Origin: Pseudactinotalea sp. HY158
GTDB taxonomy: Bacteria > Actinomycetota > Actinomycetes > Actinomycetales > Beutenbergiaceae
Length of the DNA: 64,000 nucleotides
Direction: 5' to 3'
Assembly: GCF_009660225.1 (NCBI RefSeq)
Contig: NZ_CP045920.1
Span: 3,236,079-3,300,078, forward strand
Below the pieces are notes generated by a model. That model worked only from the letters and a program-made list of their open reading frames with translations. It had not been told where the DNA came from and searched no databases. Positions 1 to 8,386 of this stretch are shown here, in pieces. The position numbers and the translations under genes are program-made. Within the stretch, counting starts at the first letter, position 1. Each line of letters begins with the position of its first letter.

Positions 1-534
1 GCGCCGGCCCTGCCAGGGGATGGTCGTGGTCTGGCTGTAGCCGAGGTCGAACAGGTACTCCTGATGCTCGGGCCGCTCGCCGTGACAGTCGGCCGTCGTC
101 CAGACTCGATCGCCCCCGGAGAACAGGGCGAGTTCGAGGCCCGCGTAGCCGAGGTCGACGAGGCAGGGCACCTGCCCGGAATTGGTCACGGTGATCGGGA
201 AGTCGGAGCCCGCCCCGTGCCGGAGCGTGTCACCGGTCAGGTCGATGCTCACCTCGAGCGCCCCGGCCGCGCAGGCCACCGGATTGGCGAGCTCCTCCTC
301 GGTCGGACCGGTCGGGGTGGCCGGCGTGCTTCCCCCGGCGTCCGCGGAGCCGGCCCGGTCCCCGCCGACGATCCCCCACAGCGCGCGGCCCCCGATCACG
401 AGGCCCGCGACGAGCACGAGCGCGAGGAGGCCGACGGTCAGCCGGCGGCGTCGGAACGTCGCGGCATCGGGCCGCCCGGAGGGCGCCCCGCCCCGCGCGG
501 ACGTCGGAGGCGTACGGCGGCCGGATCCACTCAC
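1..534 (-). CDS. Membrane-anchored hypothetical protein (3' end off window)
   Basis: The reading frame starts at a GTG at 534 and runs off the left edge, giving 178 visible residues. A basic, proline/arginine-rich N-terminus of about 30 residues is followed by one hydrophobic segment (about residues 34-55, ending near GGRALWG). A Thr/Pro/Gly-rich linker follows, then an extracytoplasmic domain starting near VACAAGALEV. That domain has alternating hydrophobic and polar strands and three cysteines, and looks like a beta-sandwich, as in DUF4232-type secreted actinobacterial proteins. This resemblance is only suggestive and I do not recognise a function. The gene is divergent from mutY and shares a 34-bp upstream gap with it. 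Confidence 0.7.
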   Translation of the reverse strand, partial: MSGSGRRTPPTSARGGAPSGRPDAATFRRRRLTVGLLALVLVAGLVIGGRALWGIVGGDRAGSADAGGSTPATPTGPTEEELANPVACAAGALEVSIDLTGDTLRHGAGSDFPITVTNSGQVPCLVDLGYAGLELALFSGGDRVWTTADCHGERPEHQEYLFDLGYSQTTTIPWQGRR

Positions 535-568
535 GCACCGAACCTAGCCCACCCACCCGCGCCCGCCG

Positions 569-1606
569 ATGAGCGACACTGGGCACGTGTCCGAGCCCAC
601 CGCCCCGCTCCGTCCACCCCATCCAGCCCGGCCGCCCCGGCCGCCCCATCGAACCGATCGAACCGATCGAGCCGGAGTCGCCGCACCCGACCCCGCGACT
701 CCCGCCGCGTCGTCCGCACTCGTGCGGGCGCTGACCGACTGGTTCGACGCGCACGCCCGGCCGCTGCCGTGGCGTTCGGCGGCCGGGGTGCGGGCGGCCG
801 GCGGCCCGCGCGCCGACCACGCCTGGGGCGTGTTCCTCAGCGAGGTGATGAGCCAGCAGACCCCGATCTCCCGGGTCGAGCCGATCTGGCGGGAGTGGAT
901 CCGCGCGTGGCCCACGCCGGCCGATCTCGCCGCGGCCACCCCCGCCGAGGTGCTGCGGTCCTGGCGTCACCTGGGCTACCCGCGCCGCGCGCTGCGGCTG
1001 CTCGAGGCCGCGGCGGCGATCACGCGCGACCACGGCGGGCGGGTGCCGGCGGCGGAGGCGGATCTGCTCGACCTGCCCGGCGTCGGCGCGTACACGGCCG
1101 CGGCCGTGAGCGCGTTCGCGTTTGGACGGCGCAGCGTCGTGTTGGACACGAACGTGCGGCGGGTGCTCGGCCGGGTCACCGGCGGGCTCGCCCTCCCGCG
1201 TCCGCACCTGCGCCGCGACGAGCAGCGCGGCGCCGCCGCGCTCGTTCCGGCGGACCCGGCCGCGGCGGCGACGTGGAACGCGGCCGTCATGGAGTTCGGC
1301 GCCCTCGTGTGCACGGCCGCCGCCCCGGACTGCTCCGCGTGCCCGCTCACGTCGTGCGCATGGCGGGAGGCGGGCTATCCCGCGGATGTGTTCCGGCGGC
1401 GCCGGCAGAGCTGGGCCGGCAGCGACCGGCAGGCGCGTGGCCGGATCATGGCGCAGCTGCGGGAGTCTCCCGAGCGCACGGCCGCCGAGCTCGCGGCGGG
1501 CGTGCCGGCGGCGGCTCCCGCGGGACAGCACGAGCGCGCACTCGCCTCCCTCCTCGCCGACGGGCTCGTGGCGCAGGTCGCGGGCGGGTACCGGTTACCC
1601 TCCTAG
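569..1606 (+). CDS. mutY: A/G-specific adenine glycosylase MutY
   Basis: MutY removes adenine mispaired with 8-oxoguanine in base excision repair. The helix-hairpin-helix lies near residues 168-176 (LDLPGVGAY). The catalytic pair is Glu92 (in LSEVMSQQT) and Asp193 (in VLDTN). The Fe-S cysteines are 248, 255, 258 and 263. Their spacing is C-x6-C-x2-C-x4-C, one residue shorter than the usual final x5. The catalytic core begins only near residue 51. The first 50 residues are Pro/Arg/Thr-rich, so the true start could be further downstream. The C-terminal 8-oxoG-recognition domain of long MutY proteins is absent, as is common in actinobacteria. The next gene begins two bases after the stop. Confidence 0.92.
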   Translation: MSDTGHVSEPTAPLRPPHPARPPRPPHRTDRTDRAGVAAPDPATPAASSALVRALTDWFDAHARPLPWRSAAGVRAAGGPRADHAWGVFLSEVMSQQTPISRVEPIWREWIRAWPTPADLAAATPAEVLRSWRHLGYPRRALRLLEAAAAITRDHGGRVPAAEADLLDLPGVGAYTAAAVSAFAFGRRSVVLDTNVRRVLGRVTGGLALPRPHLRRDEQRGAAALVPADPAAAATWNAAVMEFGALVCTAAAPDCSACPLTSCAWREAGYPADVFRRRRQSWAGSDRQARGRIMAQLRESPERTAAELAAGVPAAAPAGQHERALASLLADGLVAQVAGGYRLPS

Positions 1607-1607
1607 G

Positions 1608-2183
1608 GTGATCCCCACCCCCGACCGCCCCGCCGGGCCCGAGCGCCCCGAGGTTCCCGGGCTCGACGAGATCCCCGCCGACGTCGTGCTCGCCCGCGGC
1701 GCCCGCGCGCTCCTACAGGCCCTACTCCTGTCGATCGGCATGGTCGTGCTGCTCGCGCTGGTGACCCTCGCGGCGATCGCGCTGGCCGGGCCGCAGCGCA
1801 CCGGCCCGATGATCACCGCCGGTCAGATCGTCACGGCCTGGGCCGCGGCGCTCGCCCTCGTCGGCGCGATCGTGTGCGGCCGGGGGCACCTGGAGGTGCT
1901 GCGCGATTCGCCCGATCCCCGCGGCGTCGCCGCCGTGCTCGCCGCGACGCAGCGACGACTCGCCTGGCTGCCGCGGCTCGTCGTGGCCGGCTGCATCGTG
2001 GCCGTCACGATCTGGGTGCTCATCGATTCCGCCGGGTTCGTGGGAGCGCTCGTCGCGAGCGCGGTCGCCGTCCAGGTTCCGGTCGTGCTCGGCTTCGTGC
2101 GGCGTGACCTGCTTGCGCCGGCGCGGCTCGCGGGGCCGCCTCAACTGCCGCTGCGCGAGCGGATCCGGCGCGCCGGCCGCTAG
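1608..2183 (+). CDS. Small polytopic membrane protein
   Basis: This 191-residue protein starts at a GTG two bases after the mutY stop, so it is likely co-transcribed and translationally coupled. About four transmembrane segments are visible, around residues 34-62, 68-88, 120-140 and 145-165. The C-terminal tail is basic (RERIRRAGR). The length and layout fit DUF2975-like actinobacterial membrane proteins, but I cannot confirm the family. The stop codon sits in a CTAG palindrome that also gives the stop of the convergent gene. Confidence 0.75.
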   Translation: MIPTPDRPAGPERPEVPGLDEIPADVVLARGARALLQALLLSIGMVVLLALVTLAAIALAGPQRTGPMITAGQIVTAWAAALALVGAIVCGRGHLEVLRDSPDPRGVAAVLAATQRRLAWLPRLVVAGCIVAVTIWVLIDSAGFVGALVASAVAVQVPVVLGFVRRDLLAPARLAGPPQLPLRERIRRAGR

Positions 2184-2425
2184 TTGCCGCCCTTCTTCAG
2201 CCGCGACTCCTGAGCGCGCTCGTGGCGCAACTGGTCGAGTTCGAACTGACGGCCCAGCCCCTCGGTCACCTCGCCGCTCGCATCGGGATGCTCGTCGAGT
2301 TCGGCGCGCTCGGCGCGCTCGTGCTTGAGCTGATCGAGTTCGAACTGGCGGCCCAGCCCCTCGGTCACGTCACCGCTGTCCGACTCGGCCGGTTCCTCGC
2401 TGTATCGCGATCCTGCGTGCCTCAT
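2180..2425 (-). CDS. Small charged protein with a tandem duplication
   Basis: This is an 81-residue acidic/basic protein with no membrane segment. It contains two near-identical modules of about 21 residues, built on EVTEGLGRQFELDQLRHERA and DVTEGLGRQFELDQLKHERA. A short acidic spacer (ERAELDEHPDASG) separates them. The DNA repeats as well, around 2235-2275 and 2325-2370, so this is a recent internal duplication. The modules look alpha-helical. Function is unknown. It overlaps the convergent membrane gene by four bases (2180-2183), where CTAG reads as a stop on both strands. Confidence 0.65.
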   Translation of the reverse strand: MRHAGSRYSEEPAESDSGDVTEGLGRQFELDQLKHERAERAELDEHPDASGEVTEGLGRQFELDQLRHERAQESRLKKGGN

Positions 2426-2501
2426 GACGACTCCTCGCTCCTCATCTCATGATTGACCCGCGCGGACGCGGGCGTCAATGGGCGCCGGGCGCGCGGGCCA
2501 C

Positions 2502-3059
2502 TCAGAGCGAGCGAATCATCCGGGTGTTGCCGAGGGTGTTGGGCTTGACCCGGGCGAGGTCGAGGAACTCGGCCACCCCGTCGTCGCGGGAGAGCAGCAG
2601 TTCGGCATAGGTGCGCGGATCCACCACCTCCCCCGCGGCGACCTCGAAACCGTGCCGACCGAAGAAGTCGACCTCGAACGTGAGGCAGAACAGCCGGTCC
2701 AGGTCGAGCTCGCGCGCCCTGTCCATGAGCCGCACGAGCAGCCTGTGGCCCACGCCCGTCCCCCGCATCCGTTCGTGCACGGCGAGGGTGCGCACCTCGG
2801 CGAGGTCGCGCCACATGACGTGCAGGGCGCCGCAGCCGACGATCTCGCCGGCGAGTTCGGCCACGTGGAACTCCTGCACCGCCTCGTAGTAGTCCACGAG
2901 GTCCTTGCCGAGCAGGATCCGGCGCGCGGCGTACGGGGTCACGAGGCCGGCGATCGCCGGCACGTCCGCCGGCATGGCGGGACGGATCGCGACGTCGGCG
3001 GCTCGGCGGGTCTGCTCCACCGAACCATCATGCCCCCGCGGCGGAGTGGGCGCAGTCAT
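2502..3059 (-). CDS. argA: Amino-acid N-acetyltransferase (stand-alone N-acetylglutamate synthase)
   Basis: This 185-residue GNAT protein resembles the short mycobacterial-type ArgA, which makes N-acetylglutamate for arginine biosynthesis without an amino-acid kinase domain. Family features are YEAVQEFHVAE, GCGALHVMW, an acetyl-CoA loop RGTGVGHRL, and the C-terminal block VAEFLDLARVKPNTLGNTRM. The hallmark start is IRPAMPADVPAI near residue 25. The first 24 residues may be partly non-native if an internal start is used. No other arg genes lie nearby. Confidence 0.88.
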   Translation of the reverse strand: MTAPTPPRGHDGSVEQTRRAADVAIRPAMPADVPAIAGLVTPYAARRILLGKDLVDYYEAVQEFHVAELAGEIVGCGALHVMWRDLAEVRTLAVHERMRGTGVGHRLLVRLMDRARELDLDRLFCLTFEVDFFGRHGFEVAAGEVVDPRTYAELLLSRDDGVAEFLDLARVKPNTLGNTRMIRSL

Positions 3060-3076
3060 TCGTGGGGGCGATCACC

Positions 3077-4051
3077 TCACCGCCCGCCGGGGCGTCCGGG
3101 CTCTGCCAGGTAGTCGAGGAGGGCCTGAGCGGTGGTCTGGTCGATGACGAGGTCGGTGGCCACCCGGGCGTTGAGCGCGCCGACGAGGGCGCGCACCTTG
3201 GTCTCTCCGACGACGACGCAGACCCGCCGCCGGATCCGGCGCAGCTCCTGGGGCGTGGGGCCGGAGGCACGGGCGTTGAGCGCGATGTCCCGATAGCTGC
3301 CGTCCTCCCGCAGGAGCACCGTGCACACGTCGCCGACCACCCGCTCACGCTCGAGCTGGTCGAGATCCGTCCGGTCCAGGTATCCGGCGGTATAGACGTG
3401 GGAGGGTACCGCCGCCTCCGGGGAGCCGACTCCGAAGAGGGCGAGGTCGACCCGCTCGTGCACCTGCAGGATCTTTCGCACGCTGCGCTCGCGCCACATG
3501 AGCTGCTTGGTCTGCTCGAAGTCGAAGAACGCCGGCACCGGGAAGTAGTACGTCGTGGCGTCGAACGCGCTCGCGAGGGCGCCGATGAGATCCGTGGCGT
3601 AGGTGACCCCGGAGGTCGAGGTGTTCGCGGCGCCGTTGAGCTGCACCACCGCGGTGTCGCGGGTCGAGCGCGGGGTCAGGTGCCGGGCGACCGCGCTGAT
3701 GGTCGTGCCCCAGGCGACCCCCATGAGCATCCCGTCCGTGAACCACTGCTGCAGCAGGTGGGCGGCGACGACGGCGACCTGGTCGAGCCGCTGCAGCTCG
3801 CCCGCGCGACGCCGGACGGGCACGACGTGGACCCGCACCCCGTAGGTGGCGGCGATGCGGTGCCCGAGGCTCTGGACCTCCTGGGCGGGCGCGGTGACGC
3901 TCACCTCGACGATGCCCGCCGCGCGCGCCGCGGTGAGCAGCCGCGACACCGTGGAACGCGAGATCCCGAGCGTGGCCCCGATGACCTCCATCTTCTGGTT
4001 CTGCAGGTAGTACATCGTGGCGGCGCGATAGGCCTGATCCAGGTCACGCAT
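3077..4051 (-). CDS. SorC/DeoR-type sugar-phosphate-responsive regulator, probable glycerol regulator
   Basis: The protein has 324 residues. I chose the ATG at 4051 because GAGGAGAG lies just upstream, and the longer frame would run through the operator. The N-terminal helix-turn-helix (residues 1-55, EVIGATLGISRSTVSRLLTA) precedes a SorC sugar-binding domain with the typical GVAWGTTISAVA and GVGSPEAAVPS segments. It is transcribed divergently from glpD-glpF-glpK across a 107-bp gap holding a perfect palindrome. The simplest reading is that it controls that operon in response to a glycerol-pathway phosphate. This is inference from position; SorC proteins are known to bind sugar phosphates. 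Confidence 0.85.
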   Translation of the reverse strand: MRDLDQAYRAATMYYLQNQKMEVIGATLGISRSTVSRLLTAARAAGIVEVSVTAPAQEVQSLGHRIAATYGVRVHVVPVRRRAGELQRLDQVAVVAAHLLQQWFTDGMLMGVAWGTTISAVARHLTPRSTRDTAVVQLNGAANTSTSGVTYATDLIGALASAFDATTYYFPVPAFFDFEQTKQLMWRERSVRKILQVHERVDLALFGVGSPEAAVPSHVYTAGYLDRTDLDQLERERVVGDVCTVLLREDGSYRDIALNARASGPTPQELRRIRRRVCVVVGETKVRALVGALNARVATDLVIDQTTAQALLDYLAEPGRPGGR

Positions 4052-4068
4052 GCGCTCTCCTCGTCGAT

Positions 4069-4092
4069 CATCATGCACGTCTGTGCATGATG
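4069..4092. promoter_or_regulatory. Palindromic operator between the SorC-type regulator and glpD
   Basis: A perfect inverted repeat has 10-bp arms CATCATGCAC (4069-4078) and GTGCATGATG (4083-4092) around a 4-nt centre. It is the only strong palindrome in the divergent gap. It sits 18 bp from the regulator ATG and 67 bp from the glpD GTG, which suits control of both genes. A plausible glpD -10 (TATCGT) is at 4129-4134. The likely binder is the adjacent SorC-type regulator. Confidence 0.7.
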
Positions 4093-4158
4093 CTTGCGCA
4101 TCTTCTCCCCGGCGACAAGAATCGTTCATATCGTGACCTTCGACACAGGAGAGGCATC

Positions 4159-5892
4159 GTGGCCAGCACCCCACTCACAGCACGAACCCGCACGGACGCC
4201 CTGGCGTCCATGAGCGACGAACACGGCCTGGACGTCCTGGTCATCGGCGGTGGCGTCACCGGCGCGGGAATCGCCCTCGACGCCGCGAGCAGGGGGCTTC
4301 GCACCGGCATCGTCGAAGCCCAGGACTGGGCCTCCGGCACGTCGTCCCGCTCGTCCAAGCTCGTCCACGGCGGCCTGCGATATCTGGAGATGCTCGACTT
4401 CTCGCTCGTGCACGAGGCGCTGACCGAACGGGACCTGCTGCTGACGACGGTCGCACCCCACCTCGTTCACCGGGTGCCGTTCCTCTACCCCATCCGGCGG
4501 CGCGTCTGGGAACGCGCCTACATCGGCACCGGGGTCGTTCTCTACGACATCCTCGCCTCCCTCTCGAAGAGGCGACGCGCCCTCCCCTATCACCGGCACG
4601 TCTCGAAGACGCGGATGCTCGAGGAGTTCCCCGCTCTCCGCGAGGACGCCGCGGTCGGCGCGGTTCAGTACTGGGACGCCCAGGTCGACGACGCCCGCCT
4701 CGTCTTCACGCTCGTGCGCACCGCCGCCGAGCACGGCGCACTCGCCGCCTCCCGCACTCAGGTGACGGCGCTGCTCAAGTCCGCGGGCGACGTCGTCACG
4801 GGGGCGCGGGTGCGTGACCTCGAGACCGGCGCGACCCACGACATCCAGGCGCGCACGGTCATCAATGCCACCGGCGTGTGGACCGAGGAGACCGAGGGGC
4901 TGAGCGGAGCCGAGGGCGGCCTGCAGGTCCTCGCGTCCAAGGGCATTCACCTCGTCATCCCCAAGGAGCGCATCCAGGGCACGAAGGGGCTGATCCTGCA
5001 CACCGAGAAGTCCGTGCTGTTCGTCATCCCGTGGCCGGACTACTGGATCATCGGCACGACCGACACCCCGTATACGCAGGACCCGCGCAACCCGGTGGCC
5101 ACGAAGGTCGATATCGACTACCTGCTCGATCACGTGAACGCCGTGCTGGATCGCCCCCTCACCCATGAGGACATCGCCGGCGTCTACGCCGGGCTCCGGC
5201 CGCTGCTCCAGCCGGTGGCCAAGGCCGACGGCTCCTCCACGAAGGTCTCCCGCGAACACACGGTCGCCTCACCCGCGCCCGGGCTCGTGGCGATCGCCGG
5301 CGGCAAGCTCACGACCTACCGCGTCATGGCCAAGGACGCCGTGGACTTCGCCCTCGGCGCCGCGGCGGCGACGAACCCGTCGATCACCGATCGGGTTCCG
5401 CTCAGTGGCGCGGACCGCCTGCCCTCCATCCGGCGCACGGCCCGCGGATACGCCCGCACCTATGGCTGGACCAAGCACATGGTCGACCACCTGCTCCGCC
5501 GATACGGCTCCAATCTCACCGAGATCGTCGAGCTCGTCGAGGCCCGGCCCGACCTCGCCACCCCGCTCACGCACGCGCCGAGCTACCTGCGCGCGGAGAT
5601 CGCCTATGCGGCCCGGGCCGAGATGGTGCTGCACCTGGAGGACGTGCTGCTGCACCGGACCAGGCTCGACTACGAGGTCGCCGACGGCGGCGTGGGCGCC
5701 ATCGACGAGATCCTCGACCTCATCTCGCCCATCCTCGGATGGGACGAACAGCGCCGGGCACGGGAGCGAGACGCCTTCCTCGCCCGGCGGGAGTCCGAGG
5801 CGGCGGCGGCCGCGACGTCCTCGGACGCCGAGGGCTCCGCAGCACGGGGGACGGCCGGTGACCCGAGTCCGATGGTGCCCCTGGACGGCTGA
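4159..5892 (+). CDS. glpD: Glycerol-3-phosphate dehydrogenase (FAD)
   Basis: GlpD oxidises glycerol-3-phosphate to dihydroxyacetone phosphate and passes electrons to quinone at the membrane. The protein has 577 residues. The start is the GTG at 4159 preceded by AGGAGAG, not the upstream ATGs, which fall in the operator. The FAD-binding dinucleotide fold is at the N-terminus (VLVIGGGVTGAGIALDAA). Other family blocks are SSRSSKLVHGGLRYLE, GTTDTPY and the late GGKLTTYR, followed by a C-terminal helical DAO_C domain. The last 30 or so residues are Ala/Ser-rich. It is the first gene of glpD-glpF-glpK. Confidence 0.95.
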   Translation: MASTPLTARTRTDALASMSDEHGLDVLVIGGGVTGAGIALDAASRGLRTGIVEAQDWASGTSSRSSKLVHGGLRYLEMLDFSLVHEALTERDLLLTTVAPHLVHRVPFLYPIRRRVWERAYIGTGVVLYDILASLSKRRRALPYHRHVSKTRMLEEFPALREDAAVGAVQYWDAQVDDARLVFTLVRTAAEHGALAASRTQVTALLKSAGDVVTGARVRDLETGATHDIQARTVINATGVWTEETEGLSGAEGGLQVLASKGIHLVIPKERIQGTKGLILHTEKSVLFVIPWPDYWIIGTTDTPYTQDPRNPVATKVDIDYLLDHVNAVLDRPLTHEDIAGVYAGLRPLLQPVAKADGSSTKVSREHTVASPAPGLVAIAGGKLTTYRVMAKDAVDFALGAAAATNPSITDRVPLSGADRLPSIRRTARGYARTYGWTKHMVDHLLRRYGSNLTEIVELVEARPDLATPLTHAPSYLRAEIAYAARAEMVLHLEDVLLHRTRLDYEVADGGVGAIDEILDLISPILGWDEQRRARERDAFLARRESEAAAAATSSDAEGSAARGTAGDPSPMVPLDG

Positions 5893-5979
5893 CGCCTCGA
5901 TGGGGCCGGCGACGACGCCCGCCCCGATGCCTTGCAATGAAGCAGTTCATCAACCTTCCCGAGAACGAAAGAGTTCAGA

Positions 5980-6729
5980 ATGTTCACAGATATCTTCGTC
6001 CCCGAGTTGATCGGCACGATGATCCTCATTCTCCTGGGGTGCGGCGTGGTCGCGAACTACGTCCTGGTGGGATCGAAGGGAACGGCCCTCGGCGGCGGCT
6101 TCCTCGCGATCAACCTCGGATGGGGATTCGGCGTGACCTTCGGCATCTACGCCGCGACCAACTCCGGCGCGCACCTCAACCCGGCAGTGACGCTCGGGTT
6201 CCTGGTCGCCGACGACAGCCTCGGCATGGCCGAGGGGATGACCTTCGCGAAGGTGCTCGTCTACTTCGCTGGCCAGTTCGCCGGGGCGATGATCGGCGCC
6301 TTCATCGTGTGGCTCACGTACAAGATGCACTTCGACGAGGAGGAGAACAAGCTCCTCAAGCTCGCCCCGTTCTCGACCATCGCCGAGCGTGAGCACCTCG
6401 GCTGGAACCTCATCCCCGAGATCGTCGGCACGTTCGTGCTCGTGTTCAGCATCATCTCCCTCAAGACCCAGCCGGCGGGTGCGCTGGCACCGCTCATCGT
6501 CGGCTTCATCGTGCTGGCCATCGGCCTGAGCCTCGGGGGTCCCACCGGATACGCCATCAACCCGGCCCGTGACCTCGGCCCGCGGGTCATCCACGCGCTC
6601 GTGCCCATCAAGAACAAGGGCACCTCCAACTTCCGGTACGGCCTCACCGTGCCGATCATCGGCCCGGTCATCGGGGGGATCCTCGGCGGGGTTCTCGCCG
6701 CGCCACTCATCCCGATGCTCCCGCTGTAG
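5980..6729 (+). CDS. glpF: Glycerol uptake facilitator (MIP family)
   Basis: This 249-residue, six-segment aquaglyceroporin has both pore motifs: NPA at 67-69 (GAHLNPAVT) and NPA near 194 in NPARDLGPR. The Asp after the second NPAR is typical of glycerol-conducting members. It lies 87 bp after glpD and 48 bp before glpK, so it should supply glycerol to the kinase in the same operon. Confidence 0.94.
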   Translation: MFTDIFVPELIGTMILILLGCGVVANYVLVGSKGTALGGGFLAINLGWGFGVTFGIYAATNSGAHLNPAVTLGFLVADDSLGMAEGMTFAKVLVYFAGQFAGAMIGAFIVWLTYKMHFDEEENKLLKLAPFSTIAEREHLGWNLIPEIVGTFVLVFSIISLKTQPAGALAPLIVGFIVLAIGLSLGGPTGYAINPARDLGPRVIHALVPIKNKGTSNFRYGLTVPIIGPVIGGILGGVLAAPLIPMLPL

Positions 6730-6777
6730 ATACACCGGGGCCCCTCGGCCCCATCCGACGAAGTGAAAGGTTTTCCC

Positions 6778-8292
6778 GTGGCGGACTACGTCCTAGCAAT
6801 CGACCAGGGCACGACCTCCTCTCGTGCCATCATCTTCAATCACTCCGGCCAGATCGTCGAGACCGGCCAGATCGAACACGAACAGATCCTTCCCAAGGCC
6901 GGCTGGGTCGAACACGACCCGATGGAGATCTGGCGGAATGTCCGTGAGGTCACCGGCCTGGCACTGACCCGCGCCAACCTCACCGCCCGCGACCTCGCGG
7001 CGGTCGGGATCACGAACCAGCGGGAGACGGCGGTGGTCTGGGACAGGACCACCGGCGAGCCCGTGTACAACGCCATCGTCTGGCAGGACACCCGCACCCA
7101 GAAGATCGTCGAGGAGCTCGGCGGCGACGCGGGTGCCGAGAAGTACAAAGCCACGGTCGGGCTGCCGCTGGCCACGTACTTCTCCGGCCCGAAGGTCAAG
7201 TGGATCCTCGACAACGTCGAGGGCGCCCGCGCCAAGGCGGAGGCCGGCGACCTCCTGTTCGGCAACACCGACACGTGGACCCTGTGGAACATGACGGGCG
7301 GGGTCGACGGCGGCGTCCACGTGACCGACGTGACGAACGCCTCCCGGACCATGCTCATGGATCTGGACACCCTGGCATGGGACTCCTCGATCGCGGCGGA
7401 CATGGGCATCCCGATGTCCATGCTTCCCGAGATCCGCTCCTCCTCGGAGGTCTACGGCGAGGGCCGCCAGGGCGGCATGGTCCCGGGGGTCCCCATCGCC
7501 GGCATTCTCGGCGACCAGCAGGCCGCGACCTTCGGGCAGGCGTGCTTCGAGATCGGGATGGCGAAGAACACCTACGGCACCGGCAACTTCATGCTCATCA
7601 ACACCGGTACCGAGAAGATCCCGAGCGAGAACGGCCTGCTCACCACGGTCTGCTACAAGATCGGCGATCAGAAGCCCGTCTACGCGCTCGAGGGATCGAT
7701 CGCCGTGACCGGCTCGCTCGTGCAGTGGCTGCGTGACAACCTGGGCCTCATCACGGACGCACCGCAGGTGGAGGATCTGGCCACGACGGTCGAGGACAAC
7801 GGCGGGGCCTACTTCGTGCCCGCATTCTCCGGCTTGTTCGCGCCGTACTGGCGCGCGGACGCCCGCGGCGCGCTCGTGGGCCTGACGAGGTACGTGAACA
7901 AGGGCCACATCGCCCGGGCCGTGCTCGAGGCGACCGCCTTCCAGACCCGAGAGGTGCTCGATGCGATGAACGCCGATTCCGGCGTCGAGCTGAGCAGCCT
8001 CAAGGTGGACGGCGGGATGATCGCCAACGAGACCCTCATGCAGTTCCAGGCCGACATCCTCGGCGTTCCCGTGGTGCGGCCCGAGGTGGCCGAGACGACG
8101 GCGCTCGGCGCAGCGTACGCGGCCGGGATCGCCGTCGGCTTCTGGAACGGCGAGCAGGACGTCATCGACAACTGGGCCGAGGGTAAGCGCTGGGAGCCGC
8201 GGATGGAGGAGGCCGAGCGCGAGCGCCTCTACCGCAACTGGAAGAAGGCCGTGACGAAGACCTTCGACTGGGTCGACGACGACGTGAGCTGA
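6778..8292 (+). CDS. glpK: Glycerol kinase
   Basis: GlpK phosphorylates glycerol with ATP to give glycerol-3-phosphate, the GlpD substrate. The length of 504 residues from the GTG at 6778 is typical. A GAAAGG ribosome site precedes it by seven bases. Signatures are [11 protein letters not shown] at the N-terminus, [23 protein letters not shown], the [13 protein letters not shown] block and [20 protein letters not shown] near the C-terminus. It is the last gene of the operon, and a strong hairpin follows 33 bp after the stop. Confidence 0.96.
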   Translation: MADYVLAIDQGTTSSRAIIFNHSGQIVETGQIEHEQILPKAGWVEHDPMEIWRNVREVTGLALTRANLTARDLAAVGITNQRETAVVWDRTTGEPVYNAIVWQDTRTQKIVEELGGDAGAEKYKATVGLPLATYFSGPKVKWILDNVEGARAKAEAGDLLFGNTDTWTLWNMTGGVDGGVHVTDVTNASRTMLMDLDTLAWDSSIAADMGIPMSMLPEIRSSSEVYGEGRQGGMVPGVPIAGILGDQQAATFGQACFEIGMAKNTYGTGNFMLINTGTEKIPSENGLLTTVCYKIGDQKPVYALEGSIAVTGSLVQWLRDNLGLITDAPQVEDLATTVEDNGGAYFVPAFSGLFAPYWRADARGALVGLTRYVNKGHIARAVLEATAFQTREVLDAMNADSGVELSSLKVDGGMIANETLMQFQADILGVPVVRPEVAETTALGAAYAAGIAVGFWNGEQDVIDNWAEGKRWEPRMEEAERERLYRNWKKAVTKTFDWVDDDVS

Positions 8293-8325
8293 CCCTCCCG
8301 CCCCGACGAGCCCACCCGAACGACC

Positions 8326-8366
8326 GGAGGCCCGGATGCGCCGACCAGAAGCGCATCCGGGCCTCC
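8326..8366. terminator. Bidirectional terminator between glpK and the second MIP gene
   Basis: A perfect 16-bp stem (8326-8341 with 8351-8366) encloses a 9-nt loop between convergent genes. The arms begin GGAGGCCCGG and end CCGGGCCTCC. There is no long T-run, as is usual in high-GC actinobacteria. Position and symmetry suit termination from both sides. Confidence 0.8.
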
Positions 8367-8386
8367 AACGTCGTGACGAGCGCTCC

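Noticed and set aside
64-1611. Long plus-strand frame over the first 1.6 kb
   Set aside because: It is Arg/Pro/Gly-rich and overlaps mutY in another frame; MutY motifs settle the true frame.
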